A stretch of 64,000 nt of DNA from Nematopogon swammerdamellus (GCA_946902875.1 OX336349.1:8703891-8767890), one strand, 5' to 3'. Positions 40,201-46,130 are shown, counted from the stretch's first letter. The notes: generated from the letters alone by a model not told the origin. Translations and numbers: made by a program.

Positions 40201-43200
40201 AACTCCCTCGGCAAGAAATCCAGCAACAGCAAGGAGGCAAGCATCCACGAGACTCCCACGCCAAACGTGAGTTGACCGTTTGCATAGCTTTCTAAAACTA
40301 CCAGCGACTTTTTTAAAGCATAAAGCAAAGACACCTTGTGCTCTATTTGGATTGTAATCATTTGGGGTTAATTGGAAACTCGATGTAGCAATAATTGGGC
40401 AATATTAACAATCTGGTGATGTTAGACATCGATCACTATAGCAATCGATCAGTACGAGCGATCGATTGCTATTTGCCATCGGTCAGCATTAGCAATCGAT
40501 CGCTATTAGCAATTTTGATTATCATTTTCGTATGTGTAATAATTGGGGTTCATCAATGCTTCGTCACTATAGAAGTATTTTCATTTACGTTTCTAACACT
40601 GTGTTGCCCTTACCAGGATATTGACGAGACTTGGGAAATCCGGGAAAAGACTGGTATACGATTGAGGGAATTGAAACAGGTTGGTCATACAAGTGTCTCT
40701 AAATGTATCTCGCACAAATGGGCTTATGCATTTCCTCTAATTTCCAAAATTAACCTCGTGCTGGCTAGAGCAAATTATAACGCTAATGTTTCTACATAAT
40801 TATTATGTTTAGAAAGTCTTTTGTGTTTAACCTAGGTCTTACATCTTAATCGTATACCACTGCTTTTCTATGTGCTTTTAACTTAACTACTACTTACTCC
40901 TTTAAAATATGTATATTTTTTGTTGCACATCCTGCCATTGTATTAAAGAATTTTCCTTTGACGCCTTTTCAGTCGGGTACATGTTTCAGATTCTAAGTTG
41001 TTTCTTCTATCAATACTAGTACTGCTGGTTTTCAACGATGCCCTTTCACAATCACGACACATCGAAATAAAAAATAAAAAACTACATTGTTACGTCCAAG
41101 GAGGAACTATTTAACAGTTAAGCATTCCTTCCGTCCGGCAGAGCGGTCGCTCCAAGTCATCCCTCGCATCATCGTCAGCATCGGCAGTGTCGGTGCGGTC
41201 GGCGGGCGGCTCGGAGGACTCGAGCCCCGACGTGACGTCGCGCGCGGCCGCGCCGCGTCCCGCGCACCGAGGGCACTCGCACCCGCACGCCCACGACCGG
41301 GACCACTCGGACGATTCTAGTCTCAACTCGGTCGATTTAGACCCGCTCGGTTAGTACTATCTCATGTTTACACATCCTTCCAGCGACACTACCGTAAAGT
41401 CGCTGACATCACAGGTGTAGTCGTCGTTCTTGTATCTTTTTCTTCACCTACGGTTAGGTAGGCCACTGTCATGGCAACTACAGGGTGGCCAAATAGGAGC
41501 CATACAATTTTAAAGTTAGATAAATTTACACATCCTTCCAGCGACACTACCGTAAAGTCGCTGACATCACAGGTGTAGTCGTCGTTCTTTTATATTTTTC
41601 TTCACCTACGGTTAGGCCGCTGTCATGGCAACTACAGGGTGGCCAAATAGGAGCCATACAATTTTAAAGTTAGAAAAAAAATCCGATATTTTTCCATATA
41701 ATTATTATAACATCTGTCACTTACTGCATAACAAATGCGAGATCTTTTCATCGCGTTTTTAACCGACTTCAAAAAAGGAGGAGGTTCTATGTTCGGCTGT
41801 ATGTATTTTTTTTTATGTATGTTCAGCAATATCTTCCCCAATTGTGAACCGATTTCGATGATTCTTTTTGTGTTCGGTTCAGTCTAGCTCCAAGATGGTC
41901 CCATTTTTTTTTTGGTCAAGATCGGATTGGAAAGCGAGGCGGAATCGCGAGGCCGAAGGCCGAGCGATTCCACCGAGTACATTAATAGCAAATAAAAATT
42001 ACTAAAAAAACTGTGAAATAAAAAATTATTTAAAAAAATATAAAAACCGCCTTCAAAAATGTATGAAATAAAAAAATAAAAATCGAACCCTAGAGTTGAA
42101 GGCGGTGGTGCTAAAGCAAGAAAAAATAACCGACCGCCTTCAACTCTAGGGTTCGATTTAAATTTTTTTATTTCATACATTTTTGAAGGTGGTTTTTATA
42201 TTTTTTTATTCATAACATTTTTGCATATTGCCAGTTGTATTTCATTAACAGAGTCTCGAATATTGTGTATTAAGTGTTCAAGATTAATCGGCCTGTTAGT
42301 ATAGACAAGAGCCCCGCAGAAAATAGTCAGGAGCTCTCAAATTCGGTGATCTTGGGGCCAATTAAAGTCACAATTTCTTGAGATTAATTGACATAGAAAC
42401 ATTCTTCGCAGCAGTTTGTGTAGAACATTTTGATAATTAAAAGCCCTTGCTCAAGTGTAAATTGATAAATTTTTCTTCTCTGCACTGATGAATTTGTCAA
42501 CGAAAAACGGTCAAAGGCACGCTCAGAGTTATCAAGAGATGGAGTTTGAGCTCATTGCAAAGTGGAAATCGAAAATACATTATTGTCTTTCTGAATCAAA
42601 TTGCTTGATTGTGAGCGGCTGAACAAGAGTGACCGGTAGAGTTAGAACAGGCATACCAGCCATTTTGCAGCGCCTTTTTTCCAACAAATTAGGTCTTTAG
42701 CCAGGATTCCGCTCATTGGAACTAGGTCTCTCATTGGAAACTAAAACAATGCCATTGAAATTCTTGTATTGGGACTGGCGCACTGCTTCACGAAATGTAT
42801 CCAAATATTTTAACATGATAGGCTATATAGTAATCCACTATTGTACATGGTCCAAAGGCAATCTTTTTAATTTTTTTATGTCATGAAATTATTAACTAGG
42901 TTATGTGACTAACAACAAATCTATATCTGTTGGTATTAATATTAGGCTATCTGATTAACAACAAGGCTATATCTGTTGATATTTGGCCCGTAGACGACCA
43001 GGACTGCCTGCTTCGTACAAGAATCATTTCAGGTCAGTCTCTCGTATAAAACCCTTCGTAGACTTTCCGACTGACCTCTCGTAGTCCATAGATATGTAAT
43101 TAGACGCATCCGTGTGCTTTCTCTTTGTATTGTATATTATTATAATTTGTTGTAATTTGATGTGACGTTTTCCAGATTGTTTGAAAAAAAAATTGCACAT

Positions 43201-44612
43201 TGTATTGTATAATAATTATTAAATTCTAAGCAGTAGCCCATTAAAATGCCTGATACAATGGGAGGATATCAGAATACAGGGATTGTTCTTTTAAAGTAAA
43301 TAGAAATATGAATTTTCCTCACGACTTTTAGTACAACCTATTCATTTTTCTTGTACATTATTCACCTTTACATGATATTCGTGACAGTTGTCAGTGTAAT
43401 AAAAACACCATTAAGTAGGTGTAGTTTCGCATCTTTGAGATACGGAATCTAAAAATGTAAACACTATATCTGTATTACGGGAATTTATAAATTTATAGTT
43501 ATTTACGCCAAAGAGTTTGTATTACGTCGCTGCGCTCGTAATACAAACTCTTTGGCAGTAAGGTATGGATATTTTTTCTATTCTCCATACATTTGGACGC
43601 TAGATTTAGTCCTATAGAAATAATATAAATATTCTATATAAAAAATCACACGTAGACAACCTGTATAGCTCAGACCGAGCTAATCGAAAAGCAGTAATTT
43701 CTCCGTCAGATTTCAAAGCCGTCACACTTATCATGTCTCAGTGAACAAGTGAATACCCACGCAGTGAATAAGTTAGTGATTAGTGCTAACAATGTGGTCC
43801 GGTTCTCAGGGGCGGGTGTATACGTGGACAGCGACACAGGTCTGGAGTCGATGTCGTCTGCGGAGGCTGGCGGGGCGGGCGCGGGGGCGGCGGCGCGCGG
43901 CGAGCCGGCGGGTGCCGCGCGCGTCGACACCGACACGCTCAGGCAGGAGGTGTGCCGCCTGAAGAACGACAAGCTCGACTTGTTGAAGCAGAATATTGTG
44001 AGTGCTCATCTTGTCTAGTCAATCATAATGAAGGTCCAATCTGGAGGGAATGTTTGATACACACTATCTAAACAATCAATATTCAATATTATCATTAGTA
44101 CCACCACCACTTTCACCGAAAACTGATTCTGTATGTGAAACTGGACTATTTTTACGTGAAGCTTTTTTTAAATTAAAATTTTACATTTATTTTGCAATGT
44201 TTTGTCACTTTCGTTTAAAAAAACATTTTCTCAACAAAAGAACAAAGAAAGAAGTAGAACAAAGTTTCAGCTGTACAATCACCCTCTTTGAGTTTCTACC
44301 ACCTATTAATGTAACACCGTATATGTAAAGTAATAGCCATCTTCAACATCAATATGCTAACCATTAGGTAATCTTTTTAAATTATGTTTATTTTAAATAT
44401 TATCATAGCAAAGTTTTCCTGCGTCAACTAACTGGTTCTGTTTTCGCCAGACCTGTCAACAAGACATCAAATGCCTCCGGGAGCGTGAGCTAGCGCTCCA
44501 AGCTGAGCTAGCCTCGGCCGCCAGGGAGGTCCGAAGGCTTCGTGACCTTCTGAGGGAACCCCAGGCCACCACACTCCTCAACCCATCCGCCGCGCACGAT
44601 TCCACAGCGTAA
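1049..44612 (+). CDS. Rapgap1: Rap1 GTPase-activating protein (spliced, 13 exons in window, 5' partial)
   Basis: Rap1GAP switches off the small GTPase Rap1 by speeding GTP hydrolysis, and so acts on adhesion and cell-shape signalling at membranes. Thirteen exons with GT-AG introns and compatible phases join into 724 in-window residues. About residues 65-175 resemble the Rap1GAP dimerisation half ([18 protein letters not shown]). About 176-410 are the catalytic half, with [26 protein letters not shown] and the motif [13 protein letters not shown], whose Asn (residue 322) is the family's catalytic 'Asn thumb'. Then come [14 protein letters not shown] and ACYKAEKF, typical of Rap1GAP rather than the SIPA1 or tuberin groups, and no PDZ domain is seen. 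Residues about 483-610 are Ser/His-rich and probably disordered; about 650-705 form a Leu/Glu/Arg-rich coiled coil. No start Met or GoLoco motif is visible, so the true first exon(s) lie before the window or in an unrecognised upstream exon. All other exons appear intact. Confidence 0.93.
1242..7426 (+). other. Rapgap1 intron, 6.2 kb
   Basis: Mostly AT-rich unique sequence. It holds a TATATGTA-type microsatellite (about 4419-4492), a family C repeat (5190-5360), a short hairpin with arms near 5417-5434 and 5444-5461 (AAGTTTTTCTTTTGA), and a family A fragment on the minus strand (about 6908-6945). No gene was recognised. Confidence 0.6.
5190..5360 (+). repeat. Dispersed repeat family C, copy 1
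   Basis: Shares GCGCGACATGTGGCAT, CGATGGCCATG, GATGCACGGGGA, GCCGGCCTGACAGGAG and CACGCCCCTTT with copies at 13868 (minus), 18405, 20825, 38825 (minus) and 47885 (minus). Length and spread suggest a short retroposon. The family name is mine. Confidence 0.7.
7427..7617 (+). CDS. Rapgap1: Rapgap1 exon b
   Basis: Acceptor TTCGCAG, donor AGG|GTAAGT. It encodes [11 protein letters not shown], an acidic Glu/Gln-rich insert, then CYRRYFLDR, matching the start of the Rap1GAP dimerisation region in order. It ends in phase 0. Confidence 0.9.
10325..10425 (+). repeat. Family A repeat fragment
   Basis: Begins ACTAGGTGGTAGGG and contains GATTGATACCATCGCG and TCGGTAGCG, a diverged 5' half of the family seen complete at 12838-13135. 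Confidence 0.55.
10832..10903 (-). pseudogene. tRNA-derived sequence (pseudo-tRNA or SINE head)
   Basis: On the minus strand 72 nt fold as a cloverleaf: D stem GCG/CGC, anticodon stem TTGGC/GCCAA, T arm CCAGG-TTCGAAT-CCTGG, and a partly mismatched acceptor. Box A (TGGCGTAGTTGG) and box B (GGTTCGAATCC) are perfect, and a T6 run lies just downstream. Position 33 of the anticodon loop is G instead of the invariant T, so it is not a working tRNA. It is more likely a SINE head or tRNA pseudogene. Confidence 0.7.
11446..11695. mobile_element. 250-bp MITE with 32-bp terminal inverted repeats
   Basis: Both ends read GAAGGGTTGAAATT then TATAGGGTCTA, differing at two places over about 32 bp. AATT flanks both sides (11442-11445 and 11696-11699) and may be the target duplication, although TTGAA also overlaps the ends. 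The interior has no coding capacity. Superfamily uncertain. Confidence 0.8.
12189..12443. mobile_element. Inverted-repeat MITE, copy 1
   Basis: Imperfect arms of about 60 bp face each other (left GATACCACGCCGGATATT, right complement GTTACTACGCCAGATATT), followed on both sides by GTTAATCTG and AACTAAGT-like sequence. A second copy is at 17694-17947. The interior carries ATGTATGGAGAACTC, also seen in copy 2. Confidence 0.75.
12838..13135 (+). repeat. Dispersed repeat family A, near-complete copy
   Basis: Contains, in order, GCATCTCTCCCCGTG, GTCGTAAAAGGCGACTAAGG, ACTAGGTGGTAGGGTTT, GATACCACCGCACTGAATGA, CCGTCCAGTTCAGTTTAGCC, GGTGTTATGGGCTGACATCA and GTCAGTTTCCATAAAAATAA. The A-rich end and the many copies suggest a SINE or a LINE 3' tail. 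The name is mine. Sequences of this type are common in moth genomes. Confidence 0.75.
13868..13970 (-). repeat. Family C repeat, copy 2
   Basis: Minus-strand copy: GGGCGTGAAAAGGCTC, GTCAGGCCGGCATGGCATTC and GCCCATGGACATCG match copy 3 at 18405. Confidence 0.7.
14876..15105 (+). repeat. Family A variant
   Basis: Starts ACTAGGTGGTAGGCTC and GATACCACCGTACTGGATG, then diverges into CCTCCGACCCAGCCACCC and ends CCGGATTACATAAAAAAAA. Its right half matches the minus-strand fragment at 46395-46505, defining a subfamily. Confidence 0.65.
15106..17693. other. Intronic stretch without recognised content
   Basis: AT-rich intron of Rapgap1. I see no coding frame with family resemblance and no repeat shared with the rest of the window. 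Confidence 0.5.
17694..17947. mobile_element. Inverted-repeat MITE, copy 2
   Basis: Arms TACAGGATAAATTTGTTACC and, on the other strand, TACAGGGCTAATTTTATTAC, each followed by a GCCGGACCTTTC-like block, then GTTAATCTGTAT-like and ACTAAGTATA-like sequence. Same family as 12189-12443. Confidence 0.75.
18285..18560 (+). repeat. Family A 3' half followed by family C copy 3
   Basis: CGTCCAGTTCAGTGTTGCC to GTGTCAGTTTTTTTTATGG (18285-18405) is the family A 3' part. It runs directly into a family C copy with GCGCGACATGTGGCAT, GATGCACGGGGATTGCGAA and AAAACCCCAGGCTGTACTT (18412-18560). The join lies within the T/A-rich end. Confidence 0.7.
19129..19723. mobile_element. Non-autonomous hAT element, 595 bp, 8-bp TSD
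   Basis: The ends read TAGAGTTGTAA and, reversed, TAGTGATGTAA, matching hAT termini. They are flanked by an exact 8-bp duplication TGCCCAGC (19121-19128 and 19724-19731). The interior is AT-rich with long A and T runs and has no transposase frame. An 8-bp duplication is diagnostic of hAT transposition. Confidence 0.88.
20239..20567. mobile_element. Non-autonomous hAT-type element, 329 bp, 45-bp perfect TIRs
   Basis: Terminal repeats are identical over 45 bp and begin CACAGAGCACGAAATCGGGC. They are flanked by an exact 8-bp duplication GTCTACAG (20231-20238 and 20568-20575). Inside are a near-perfect palindrome (about 20348-20400, arms CGTGTGCATTTGTTTTGTGC) and an AC microsatellite (20449-20468). 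The 8-bp duplication points to hAT. No transposase is present. Confidence 0.92.
20825..21010 (+). repeat. Family C repeat, copy 4 (diverged, with partial internal duplication)
   Basis: GAAAGCGCGACATATGGCTT opens it, and GGTGTCTAACGACGTCCATGG followed by GGGTGTTGCGAATGCATTTG closes it. An extra block with GGTGTCTAGCGGGG and CCAACCAAGCGTAATTAG lies between, absent from the other copies. Confidence 0.55.
21723..21867 (+). CDS. Rapgap1: Rapgap1 exon c
   Basis: Acceptor CTCTGTGCAG, donor TCAG|GTATTG. It encodes [24 protein letters not shown] and HGLIPTS, the conserved beta-rich part of the RapGAP dimerisation module. It ends in phase 1. The intron before it is 14.1 kb, the longest in the gene. 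Confidence 0.95.
22222..22500 (+). CDS. Rapgap1: Rapgap1 exon d (start of catalytic domain)
   Basis: Acceptor ACATTTTCAG, donor AAAG|GTGATG. It encodes [32 protein letters not shown] and [16 protein letters not shown], hallmark Rap1GAP strings. It ends in phase 1. The residue spacing matches the family without insertions. Confidence 0.97.
22700..22742 (+). repeat. CT-rich microsatellite
   Basis: A TTTTCTCTCTCTCTCTC run interrupted once by A, in the intron between exons d and e. Confidence 0.8.
22910..23147 (+). repeat. 16-bp minisatellite, about 15 units
   Basis: Consensus unit GGAGGTTGTTAATCCA, with variants carrying GCTAATCCA. The array ends about 22 nt before the acceptor of Rapgap1 exon e. 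Units are contiguous with no spacers, so it is not a CRISPR array. Confidence 0.93.
23170..23351 (+). CDS. Rapgap1: Rapgap1 exon e (catalytic Asn thumb)
   Basis: Acceptor GTTTTGGCAG, donor CAG|GTCGGC (a weaker donor). It encodes [26 protein letters not shown] and [17 protein letters not shown]. The Asn in HVGNDIV supplies the catalytic side chain in Rap1GAP. It ends in phase 0. A 16-bp minisatellite lies directly before its acceptor. Confidence 0.97.
23352..23428 (+). other. Intron start before inverted-repeat element X1
   Basis: Contains a short (ACATAC)n-like run. Nothing else recognised. Confidence 0.5.
23429..25250 (-). mobile_element. Inverted-repeat element family X, copy 1
   Basis: Outer ends are inverted: CCCGCGGCTCCGCTCGCGTG at left and, on the other strand, CCCGCGGCTTCGCTCGCGTG near 24950, both followed by AAATTCGTATT. 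Inside each end is a tandem array of 68-69-bp units with GGCGAGGCCGAAGGCCGAGC: about 4 units at 23480-23770 and about 8 in reverse orientation at 24400-24900. The centre codes on the minus strand (see 23849-24334). Beyond the right end lies a tail with TTCCGTTCAGTGGTTTTTGC. The same structure, reversed, recurs at 34585-36500. It lies in a Rapgap1 intron. Confidence 0.8.
23849..24334 (-). pseudogene. C-terminal, endonuclease-like region of a reverse-transcriptase polyprotein (fragment in X1)
   Basis: The frame stays open from [12 protein letters not shown] through [57 protein letters not shown] and [10 protein letters not shown], about 150 residues. The same order is seen at 51938-52606, where a CCHC-like finger precedes it. 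The PD(x)nWD pair and its place after a finger and RH resemble the restriction-like endonuclease region at the end of some non-LTR retrotransposon proteins. No reverse transcriptase or finger is present here. It starts at the same codon as the copy at 35551, so it was cut before the element multiplied. Confidence 0.65.
25370..25617 (+). repeat. Second copy of the family X tail with (AAAC)n
   Basis: GCACTTTGGACTACGTGATT to GTTTCGTCTAATTCCGTTCA repeats the tail just upstream (25100-25250) and ends TGATGCGCGTACAGAC followed by about six AAAC units. A simple-repeat 3' end suggests reverse-transcription-based insertion. Confidence 0.7.
25767..25875 (-). repeat. Family A repeat, 3' half
   Basis: Reads TTTTATGGAAACTGACACGG, CATCACCTACAACATCCGTG and AACACCGGGTGGACTAGGTG on the plus strand, the reverse of the family A end. 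Confidence 0.75.
26035..26335 (-). repeat. Dispersed repeat shared with 47825-48250
   Basis: AACACCGACCAATACATTTA, GGAAGGACCGTGCCAAGATG and GTCGTCTTTACGACATGCAC are reverse counterparts of blocks at 47825-48250. It includes the GCATCTCTCCCCGTG-type head shared with family A. Non-coding. Confidence 0.6.
26336..27858. other. Intronic stretch without recognised gene
   Basis: No domain-like frame. The stretch 26690-27180 is unusually GC-balanced and rich in GAGA and CATAC words but shows no known feature. Confidence 0.4.
27859..27959 (+). CDS. Rapgap1: Rapgap1 exon f
   Basis: Acceptor AATTTTTCAG, donor ACGAG|GTAAGC. It encodes [20 protein letters not shown], the conserved RapGAP string after the Asn thumb, then a short Ser/Gly loop. 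It ends in phase 2. Confidence 0.95.
27965..28030 (+). repeat. (GAAA)n microsatellite with repeat-like flank
   Basis: CAGAAAGAAAGAAAGAAATA followed by ATTTATTCGTCACAAAAAAT lies just after exon f. This GAAA plus AATTTATTCG arrangement is frequent in moth genomes beside insertions. Confidence 0.6.
28869..29220. repeat. Family A element with a second family A copy inserted head-on
   Basis: The outer copy (+) is split after AAAGGCGACTGAGGGAT and resumes GGGATATGACTCCC. The inserted copy (28911-29058, minus) runs from TTTTTTATG to CTATTTC. GGGAT is duplicated at 28906-28910 and 29059-29063, so the family was active after the first copy arrived. Confidence 0.85.
29390..29645. other. GC-rich block in intron
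   Basis: About 250 bp rich in CpG with GAGAGGAGAGCGAGCG and CGCGCGCGG, in sharp contrast to the AT-rich intron. It could be a CpG-rich regulatory block or part of a repeat. No frame resembles a known protein. Confidence 0.35.
29650..29770. repeat. AT-rich GTGAAATTTTGCA-type repeat, left of the satellite array
   Basis: Words TGAAATTTT and TTTTGCA recur several times. Related words in reverse (AAAATTTCAC, TTTCACTGCAAAATT) appear right of the array at 32515-32625, suggesting both belong to one larger element. Confidence 0.5.
29805..29990. repeat. Dispersed moth-type repeat fragment
   Basis: GTCCTACTACTGAGCGCAAG, GGAAGGGAATTGTTATAC and AGGTTTCCTCACGGTGTTTT are recognisable as a common moth dispersed repeat from general knowledge. 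No second copy is seen in this window. Confidence 0.5.
29990..31330 (+). repeat. 109-bp tandem array, forward arm (about 12 units)
   Basis: The word GCCGCCATTTTGAA or a variant recurs at 30004, 30113, 30222, 30331, 30440, 30549, 30658, 30767, 30876, 30985, 31094 and 31203, exactly 109 bp apart, with a partial unit at 31312. Unit-specific variants recur every five units (30222 to 30767, 545 bp), a higher-order repeat. Each unit contains CGATATCTGGGTGTCTGTGT. Confidence 0.95.
31331..32512 (-). repeat. 109-bp tandem array, reversed arm (about 11 units)
   Basis: From TTTTGACTACAGATTC onward the same unit runs in the opposite direction, with AAAATGGCGGCCAC at about 102-111-bp steps up to 32500. 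Variants recur in pairs (31421/31630 and 31523/31736), a second higher-order pattern. With the forward arm it forms an inverted array of about 2.5 kb. Confidence 0.95.
32980..33225. repeat. Very GC-rich low-complexity block
   Basis: GGCGGCGG, GGCGCGGCGCGGAGGAGCGG and CCGCACCGCACCGCACC runs. Its GC content is far above its surroundings. Open frames here are by-products of the composition. It may be a CpG-rich intronic block or minisatellite. Confidence 0.6.
33494..33560 (-). pseudogene. Degenerate tRNA-like sequence
   Basis: On the minus strand it shows a weak box A (TAGCGTAGTTTG), an anticodon-type hairpin TCAGC-CTAAAGA-GTTGA and a perfect box B core (GGTTCGAATCC), followed by a long T run. 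The T stem pairs poorly. Probably a SINE remnant. Confidence 0.45.
33561..34584. other. Intronic stretch without recognised content
   Basis: AT-rich sequence with no domain-like frame. Short frames near 33909-34267 lack any recognisable motif. Confidence 0.4.
34585..36500 (+). mobile_element. Inverted-repeat element family X, copy 2 (reverse of copy 1)
   Basis: It begins with the reversed tail (CGCATCACGCAAAAACCACT), then GTTGCCCGCGGCTTCGCTAG at 34852, about nine 68-bp units with GGCGAGGCCGAAGGCCGAGC (34900-35510), a coding core on the plus strand, about five reversed units (36160-36440), and ends CGCGAGCGAAGCCGCGGGCA. The order is the exact mirror of 23429-25250, so two copies lie in opposite orientation about 10 kb apart in neighbouring introns. 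Confidence 0.8.
35551..36040 (+). pseudogene. C-terminal, endonuclease-like region of a reverse-transcriptase polyprotein (fragment in X2)
   Basis: Starts [12 protein letters not shown] like copy 1, then [43 protein letters not shown] and [14 protein letters not shown]. Near 35860 the frame breaks: PWSSH is followed by a stop, while homologous sequence ([32 protein letters not shown]) continues in another frame. It keeps DGKRPDG, which copy 1 has changed to DGKTPDA. Confidence 0.7.
36501..38820. other. Intronic stretch, mostly unrecognised
   Basis: AT-rich. Positions about 38095-38215 (CGTAGACCAAAAGTTGTTCA, TTGTAACACCGTGTATA) match one end of the MITE at 53836-54069. No coding frame recognised. 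Confidence 0.5.
38825..38965 (-). repeat. Family C repeat, copy 5 (diverged)
   Basis: AAAAGGGCGTGATAAGGCTG, GGTATTCGCAATACCCATGC and GACGATGCCACGTGTTG are the reversed family C landmarks. It lies just upstream of Rapgap1 exon g. Confidence 0.55.
39046..39222 (+). CDS. Rapgap1: Rapgap1 exon g
   Basis: Acceptor CTATCTACAG, donor ACAAG|GTGGGC. It encodes [16 protein letters not shown] and [19 protein letters not shown], near-invariant in Rap1GAP proteins, closing the GAP fold. It ends in phase 2. The intron before it is 11.1 kb and holds the inverted satellite array. Confidence 0.96.
39544..39720 (+). CDS. Rapgap1: Rapgap1 exon h
   Basis: Acceptor CTGTTTCCAG, donor GTCAG|GTTAGA. It encodes [20 protein letters not shown] and a basic tail ending [12 protein letters not shown], the helix following the GAP domain in Rap1GAP. 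It ends in phase 2. Confidence 0.92.
40012..40075. repeat. Perfect 29-bp hairpin
   Basis: Arms 40012-40040 and 40047-40075 (CCAGCAAAGTAAAGCTTTTT...) are perfectly complementary with a 6-nt loop. It lies in the 437-bp intron before Rapgap1 exon i. Confidence 0.9.
40158..40266 (+). CDS. Rapgap1: Rapgap1 exon i
   Basis: Acceptor TAGTTCCAG, donor AAC|GTGAGT. It encodes [12 protein letters not shown] and a Ser/Lys-rich segment ending ETPTPN. It ends in phase 0. It is Ser-rich linker sequence, probably disordered and a phosphorylation target by analogy with mammalian Rap1GAP. Confidence 0.85.
40425..40515. repeat. Cluster of GCAATCGATC repeats and hairpin
   Basis: GCAATCGATC or its reverse occurs several times. 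TAGCAATCGATC and GATCGATTGCTA form a 12-bp stem with a 9-nt loop. It lies in the intron before exon j. Confidence 0.7.
40617..40679 (+). CDS. Rapgap1: Rapgap1 exon j (21-codon small exon)
   Basis: Acceptor CCCTTACCAG, donor CAG|GTTGGT. It encodes [20 protein letters not shown] plus Q. It is 63 nt and in phase 0 on both sides, so skipping it would keep the frame. It may be a cassette exon. Support rests on splice sites and phase. Confidence 0.7.
41142..41349 (+). CDS. Rapgap1: Rapgap1 exon k
   Basis: Acceptor CCGTCCGGCAG, donor CTCG|GTTAGT. It encodes a Ser-rich stretch ([17 protein letters not shown]), a His-rich stretch ([14 protein letters not shown]) and [13 protein letters not shown]. 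It ends in phase 1. It is high in GC against its AT-rich introns. Confidence 0.87.
41367..41672 (+). repeat. Tandem duplication of about 157 bp
   Basis: TTTACACATCCTTCCAGCGA to ATTTTAAAGTTAGA occurs twice in a row (41367-41520 and 41525-41672) with few differences, so it is recent. It begins 18 nt after the donor site of exon k and does not copy the exon. Confidence 0.9.
41755..42235. repeat. Dispersed moth-type repeat with a long hairpin
   Basis: AACCGACTTCAAAAAAGGAG, GTGAACCGATTTCGATGATT and CTCCAAGATGGTCCC resemble a widespread moth repeat. A small palindrome GGAATCGC...GCGATTCC encloses GAGGCCGAAGGCCGAG (41940-41970). Arms 42037-42105 and 42134-42205 pair nearly perfectly with a loop of about 28 nt. 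Confidence 0.7.
42236..43500. other. Intronic stretch without recognised content
   Basis: AT-rich intron before exon l. No coding frame or shared repeat recognised. Confidence 0.5.
43507..43556. repeat. Perfect 20-bp hairpin
   Basis: GCCAAAGAGTTTGTATTACG and its exact complement are separated by 10 nt. Confidence 0.9.
43810..43997 (+). CDS. Rapgap1: Rapgap1 exon l
   Basis: Acceptor GGTTCTCAG, donor ATT|GTGAGT. It encodes [14 protein letters not shown], a Gly/Ala-rich spacer, then [19 protein letters not shown], the start of a coiled coil. It ends in phase 0. Confidence 0.9.
44195..44330. repeat. Fragment related to the MITE at 53836
   Basis: AATCACCCTCTTTGAGTTTC and AATGTAACACCGTATATG match the right half of that element. 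The left end is absent. Confidence 0.5.
44451..44612 (+). CDS. Rapgap1: Rapgap1 last coding exon
   Basis: Acceptor TTTTCGCCAG. It encodes [20 protein letters not shown] and [14 protein letters not shown], continuing the heptad coiled coil, then [12 protein letters not shown] and TAA at 44610-44612. An AATAAA lies only 17 nt after the stop (44629-44634). Confidence 0.93.
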   Translation, partial: TCQQDIKCLRERELALQAELASAAREVRRLRDLLREPQATTLLNPSAAHDSTA

Positions 44613-46130
44613 CTTCTCTCAACTTCCAAATAAACTCCATCTGTTGGCGAAAGATTGCACTAATGTTCTCGCCCATTCTTTGTTTTGCTCTAAGTATAGA
44701 TTAATGATAAAAGATGGCGCTGTTCCGATAAAATGTTTTTAAAATGACCTACACCTACTGATTATTATACGAATGCGTAGGTTAGGTTTGTAGACGTTTC
44801 GGCTCTCTGTATGATATCAATAAGAATATAACCACTATGATATCACAGTGTACAATACGATTGTAAGCCCAATACAAACGATATAACTCGACAAAACTGA
44901 CAAGCGGTCTGCTAAAACCTATTTTCTGTACGAGCGCGGAGCTTTTGTTTTGACTTAGTTTTGATTGTACTCGATTAGTACTTTGTAAAACAAAATGGTG
45001 ATAGTCTTTAGTGTAATGTTTGCAGACAGGCAACACTATTTAATGGTTATGACTCGTGTAGTATTCAGTTTTTTTCGTAAATGCGTTTTATGACTAAATA
45101 GATCATACGATACCCGAAAAAGGTCGATTGAAAGAATATACGATTTCATAAAAATATTGCACACTATTGTTTTGAAGCTGGTAAAACTTGTTGAACAGAT
45201 ATTGTCGTTGTAGCGCATTTTGTTGAGTGAAATTTATTAATAGCAAGAAAATCACTTCTCAAAGTACCTATATTTGTCTTTTCGACCTGCATTTGAATAT
45301 TGCTATTTTTCTTTTGATCTGCCTATATTGTAAAGTTTTTAATGAAAAAAAACTATGACTATATTATTAGAGTTTAGATAAAGAAACACTATTACATAAT
45401 TACGTAAAATATTATTTTATAAGTTTTTAACCAAACTGTTACTGTTATGTAAATAAGTCTACTGCATTTTGAAGTATCAATAATTTCTACTTTATTTATC
45501 TCCTTGACTTAAGTGTAAATAATATTTTTATTTAAACCTAACTACGCCTAAGAATTTAGTTAGATACATGTACATAAAGACTAAAATGATCGAAGAATAT
45601 AATTCTAACTCATCTATAAGTTTGTAAGTTGATACCTAGCGATGTTTCTGCGACATTAAGTGTCTTTTTTTGTTTAAAGTTTATTTTGGGAAAAATATAC
45701 AGCTTATATGTTTTGTATGCTCTGCCTCCGCGCGCGCATTTGTAAATTATGTTTAATTTTCATAGTATTATTATAATAACAAGATTTTGCAATAGCTTTC
45801 CACCGAATAGGTATTTTTTGTAACAACTTTTGATTAGTTACGTTTTAGCACACATTAGTAACTTCTGAATATAATATACTTAACATAATTCGTATGTTTA
45901 GCTCTAGGAACATTTTTTTTTCATTGGTACGACTAATCAATTTCGCTGAAAACCATTACCTACATTATTAAATAATTTAGGTAATGGGTTTCAGTTAAAT
46001 TTTAACACAATATGTTTGTACCAAAATTTTTAATATAATATTGTCTGTAGGTCAAAATACACAAGACGAAGCAAGTTGCAATCACAGATTTTTAATAAAA
46101 CATTATTATGTGTGTAGTTCTAATATAAAT
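44613..46130 (+). other. Rapgap1: Probable Rapgap1 3' UTR and flank
   Basis: AT-rich sequence with no recognised repeat. Poly(A) signals AATAAA occur at 44629-44634 and 46094-46099. The second would give a UTR of about 1.5 kb, more usual than 20 nt. Which is used cannot be told from the sequence. Confidence 0.45.
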
